Positions 63,301-64,000 of a stretch of 64,000 bases of DNA are shown piece after piece. The DNA lies in contig CANBFE010000011.1 of assembly GCA_947367855.1 (NCBI GenBank), positions 1 to 64,000 of the forward strand. Reading direction: 5' to 3'. The position numbers and the translations under genes were made by a program. The number at the start of each line of letters is the position of its first letter. Position 1 is the first letter of the stretch. This DNA comes from an uncultured Lachnospiraceae bacterium (GTDB lineage Bacteria; Bacillota; Clostridia; Lachnospirales; Lachnospiraceae). The notes under the pieces were generated by a model that was not told the DNA's origin, did not search any database, and saw nothing but the letters and a program-made list of their open reading frames with translations.

Positions 63301-63750
63301 GGTACTGCCGATATCGGACTTCCCCAGCATCCCGCTGTCTGCCACGCACTCGTTCTCCTCCAGGGGCATCCTTCCGGAAACCAGCTTCAGGGTATTCATG
63401 TCCTGCGTCACGCTGAAGGCCTTCACCACCCCCTGGCCTCCGTCCTCCAGATTGTACAGTATATCAAAGGAAACGCTTCCCTCCGCCGCTGCCACATCCC
63501 CGGCATTTTTGAAGGTATCAACATTTTCCTGCTCAAATCCAAGGGTGGAGACCAGGCGGAAGTCATAGAAGCCATGGTTGTTGAGGTATTCCCTCACAGT
63601 GGTAAGCATGGCTGTCTTCGTGACCTTCAGGCCCGCGAAAAAGCCCACGCCAAGGGCTGTAATGGCAAAGATCGCCATAAACCGGCCAAAGCTGGATTTG
63701 ATCTCCCTGAATGTAGTTTTCCTGATTCCCTGCATGCCATTGTTTCCCAT
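60349..63750 (-). CDS. giant FtsX-type ABC permease with coiled-coil stalk
   Basis: This 1133-residue permease has a first membrane helix near residues 22-42, an extracytoplasmic MacB-like region, then a Glu/Ala/Leu-rich coiled coil of about 350 residues. An FtsX core (IFPVFFFLVAALVCITTMNRMVEEQRTQIGVLKALGYG, then two more helices) and a second extracytoplasmic region follow. A second FtsX core ends the protein (LYNLTNINITERVREIATIKVLGF). Proteins of this plan occur beside an ATPase in many Firmicutes. They are thought to act as mechanotransmission or lipid/wall devices, not classical pumps. ATG 63750 has GGAG 6 bases upstream; a GTG 13 codons earlier is less likely. Confidence 0.88.
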   Translation of the reverse strand: MGNNGMQGIRKTTFREIKSSFGRFMAIFAITALGVGFFAGLKVTKTAMLTTVREYLNNHGFYDFRLVSTLGFEQENVDTFKNAGDVAAAEGSVSFDILYNLEDGGQGVVKAFSVTQDMNTLKLVSGRMPLEENECVADSGMLGKSDIGSTIYLSEDNAQEDLEHFTCREYTVVGLVQSPLYLQYERGNTTLGTGRLDGFIGLLPEGFSTEYYTDIYVKFDRDYGLYSQEYDDFMEEKERIWEKLVLEEALARYEKLRGDTGEEIAQGRSELEEKKAQGERELADAAKTLEEAEAQLADARRELEEGEEEIRENQAEIDGAKALLKEKEAELNQGEATLKEKETELAEAKKLVDSSEVTLRSGERQLADGKAEWRSKKESVETMKTLVLEAKTQIEIQSQELARQKADLQAKVDAGEISGEAYNVAAALIESGEQTLAGYQQRLAEKEAQLAEGEQQLESAWQQVVESEQQLNNGWLALADAKQQLSDGQIALADGKKEIADGRKALEQAREELAEGEEALAEGKKELEEGRAVLEEKEAEFAQGKNEYEEAEKEFDTRIAEAEAELADAESRLADLEEPDVYVLGRDTNIGYVCFQNDSNIIEGIANIFPVFFFLVAALVCITTMNRMVEEQRTQIGVLKALGYGEITIMAKYMIYSGLAALSGCVFGFLAGTWAFPRIIWFCYGMMYRADAIVYVFDWKMALISLTVSLLCSIGATWLSCRVELREVAAALMRPKAPRAGRRVLLERISFVWKRLGFLRKVSLRNIFRYKKRLFMMVIGISGCTALLVTGFGIKDSIADVAYMQFREIQTYDIGISLKEAADQDFQEELDSLEGVAEYTFAMERNMDFVSEEGVKSVYLVVGTEEGMKPFLNLHTRKGEAIPYPGEGEAVITDRLAEDYKVSVGDRITLRDENLATFTVTVSGICENYIYNYVHISEDAWRKITGEEPEKKTVYLNMTAAGEDTADAHGLSAELMKLGQVANVTVNEDFMDRIGNMMASLDIIVVVVIVCAAGLAFIVLYNLTNINITERVREIATIKVLGFYKRETAAYVFRENIMLAALGMACGMVMGYFLHIFVMHEIRVDLMSFDIRVKPVSYVYSGLLTLGFAWCVNKVMEGKLDRISMTESLKSVD

Positions 63751-63834
63751 CCGACTCTCCAGCCATCCTTCCGTCTCCCGCAAAACCACACCTGCAGTTC
63801 CCTGTCCTCCTTCCGCAGGAATAAGGCAGCAGGA

Positions 63835-64000
63835 TCACCACTCAATATCCGCCACATCCACGATATTTTTATTCAGGACCATATCCGCAACGGTACCGCT
63901 TTTCACGGTGATAATGCGGTCAGCCATGGCGGTCAGCGCCTGGTTATGCGTGATGACAATGACGGTTTTTCCCGTTTCCCTGCAGGTATTCTGTAAAAGC
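63835..64000 (-). CDS. ABC transporter ATPase, C-terminal end only (MacB/LolD-like)
   Basis: The frame is open to the window edge, so the N-terminal part with Walker A and signature is missing. The visible 54 residues include VIVITHNQALTAMADRIITVKSG with the switch histidine, the usual end of FtsX-partner ATPases. It lies 84 bases upstream of the permease gene and should power it. The product is not assignable further from the fragment. Confidence 0.85.
   Translation of the reverse strand, partial: LLQNTCRETGKTVIVITHNQALTAMADRIITVKSGTVADMVLNKNIVDVADIEW

Overview
The window looks like chromosomal DNA of an anaerobic, Gram-positive Clostridia, most probably a gut Lachnospiraceae. The grounds are strong AGGAGG-type ribosome binding sites, sigma-A promoters, lipoprotein signal peptides, many Fe-S enzymes (ferredoxin-tailed aldo/keto reductase, QueH, a sulfite-reductase-like flavoprotein), a secG-rnr-smpB-ssrA block, and solute-binding lipoproteins with acidic Ser/Gly/Glu linkers. 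Almost every gene is on the minus strand. Plus-strand genes are an IS256-type transposase fragment, a DUF5696/GH101-like glycosidase, and a CDF metal transporter with a YgjP-type peptidase. No species is claimed.

Layout. 1-2.5 kb: transposase 3' end, then an AT-rich stretch with an HU-like gene broken by one base and a 97-residue unknown protein. 2.5-2.7 kb: tRNA-Met and tRNA-Val with their own promoter and terminator. 2.7-8.2 kb: an overlapping operon of a CoA-disulfide-reductase/rhodanese/sulfite-reductase-like fusion and a FecBCD/BtuFCD-type metal or cofactor importer. 8.2-18.4 kb: AAA ATPase, argS, a cysteine desulfidase-family protein, MgtC, a lipoprotein, a FUSC-type membrane protein, queH, superoxide dismutase and a membrane-fused spermidine-synthase-like protein. 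18.5-22.9 kb: carB and carA. 23.2-25.1 kb: the glycosidase. 25.1-25.4 kb: two back-to-back imperfect palindromes, the second a 174-bp multi-hairpin element. 25.5-29.1 kb: ssrA, smpB, rnr, secG, the ribosome rescue and RNase R set. 29.3-38.8 kb: an oligopeptide-type ABC importer in which OppA, OppC, OppD and OppF all carry large insertions. 39.3-47.1 kb: eno, a heterodimeric ABC exporter, an aldo/keto reductase and gpmI. 47.4-49.0 kb: CDF transporter and YgjP-like peptidase. 49.1-59.3 kb: six genes combining a sugar-type importer (two paralogous solute-binding proteins of about 760-880 residues and two permeases) with an HlyD-like adaptor and a MacB-PCD membrane protein, with no ATPase of their own. 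59.5-64 kb: a PHP phosphoesterase, a giant coiled-coil FtsX permease and the end of its ATPase.

How the genes work together. The ssrA/smpB/rnr group rescues stalled ribosomes and degrades the faulty mRNA. eno and gpmI are consecutive steps of lower glycolysis. The car genes feed pyrimidine and arginine synthesis. The flavoprotein fusion appears translationally coupled to a metal or cofactor importer. The most unusual parts are the enlarged Opp importer, the importer/adaptor hybrid cluster, the fusion flavoprotein, the 174-bp structured element, and a 20-bp direct repeat that brackets the ABC exporter pair.
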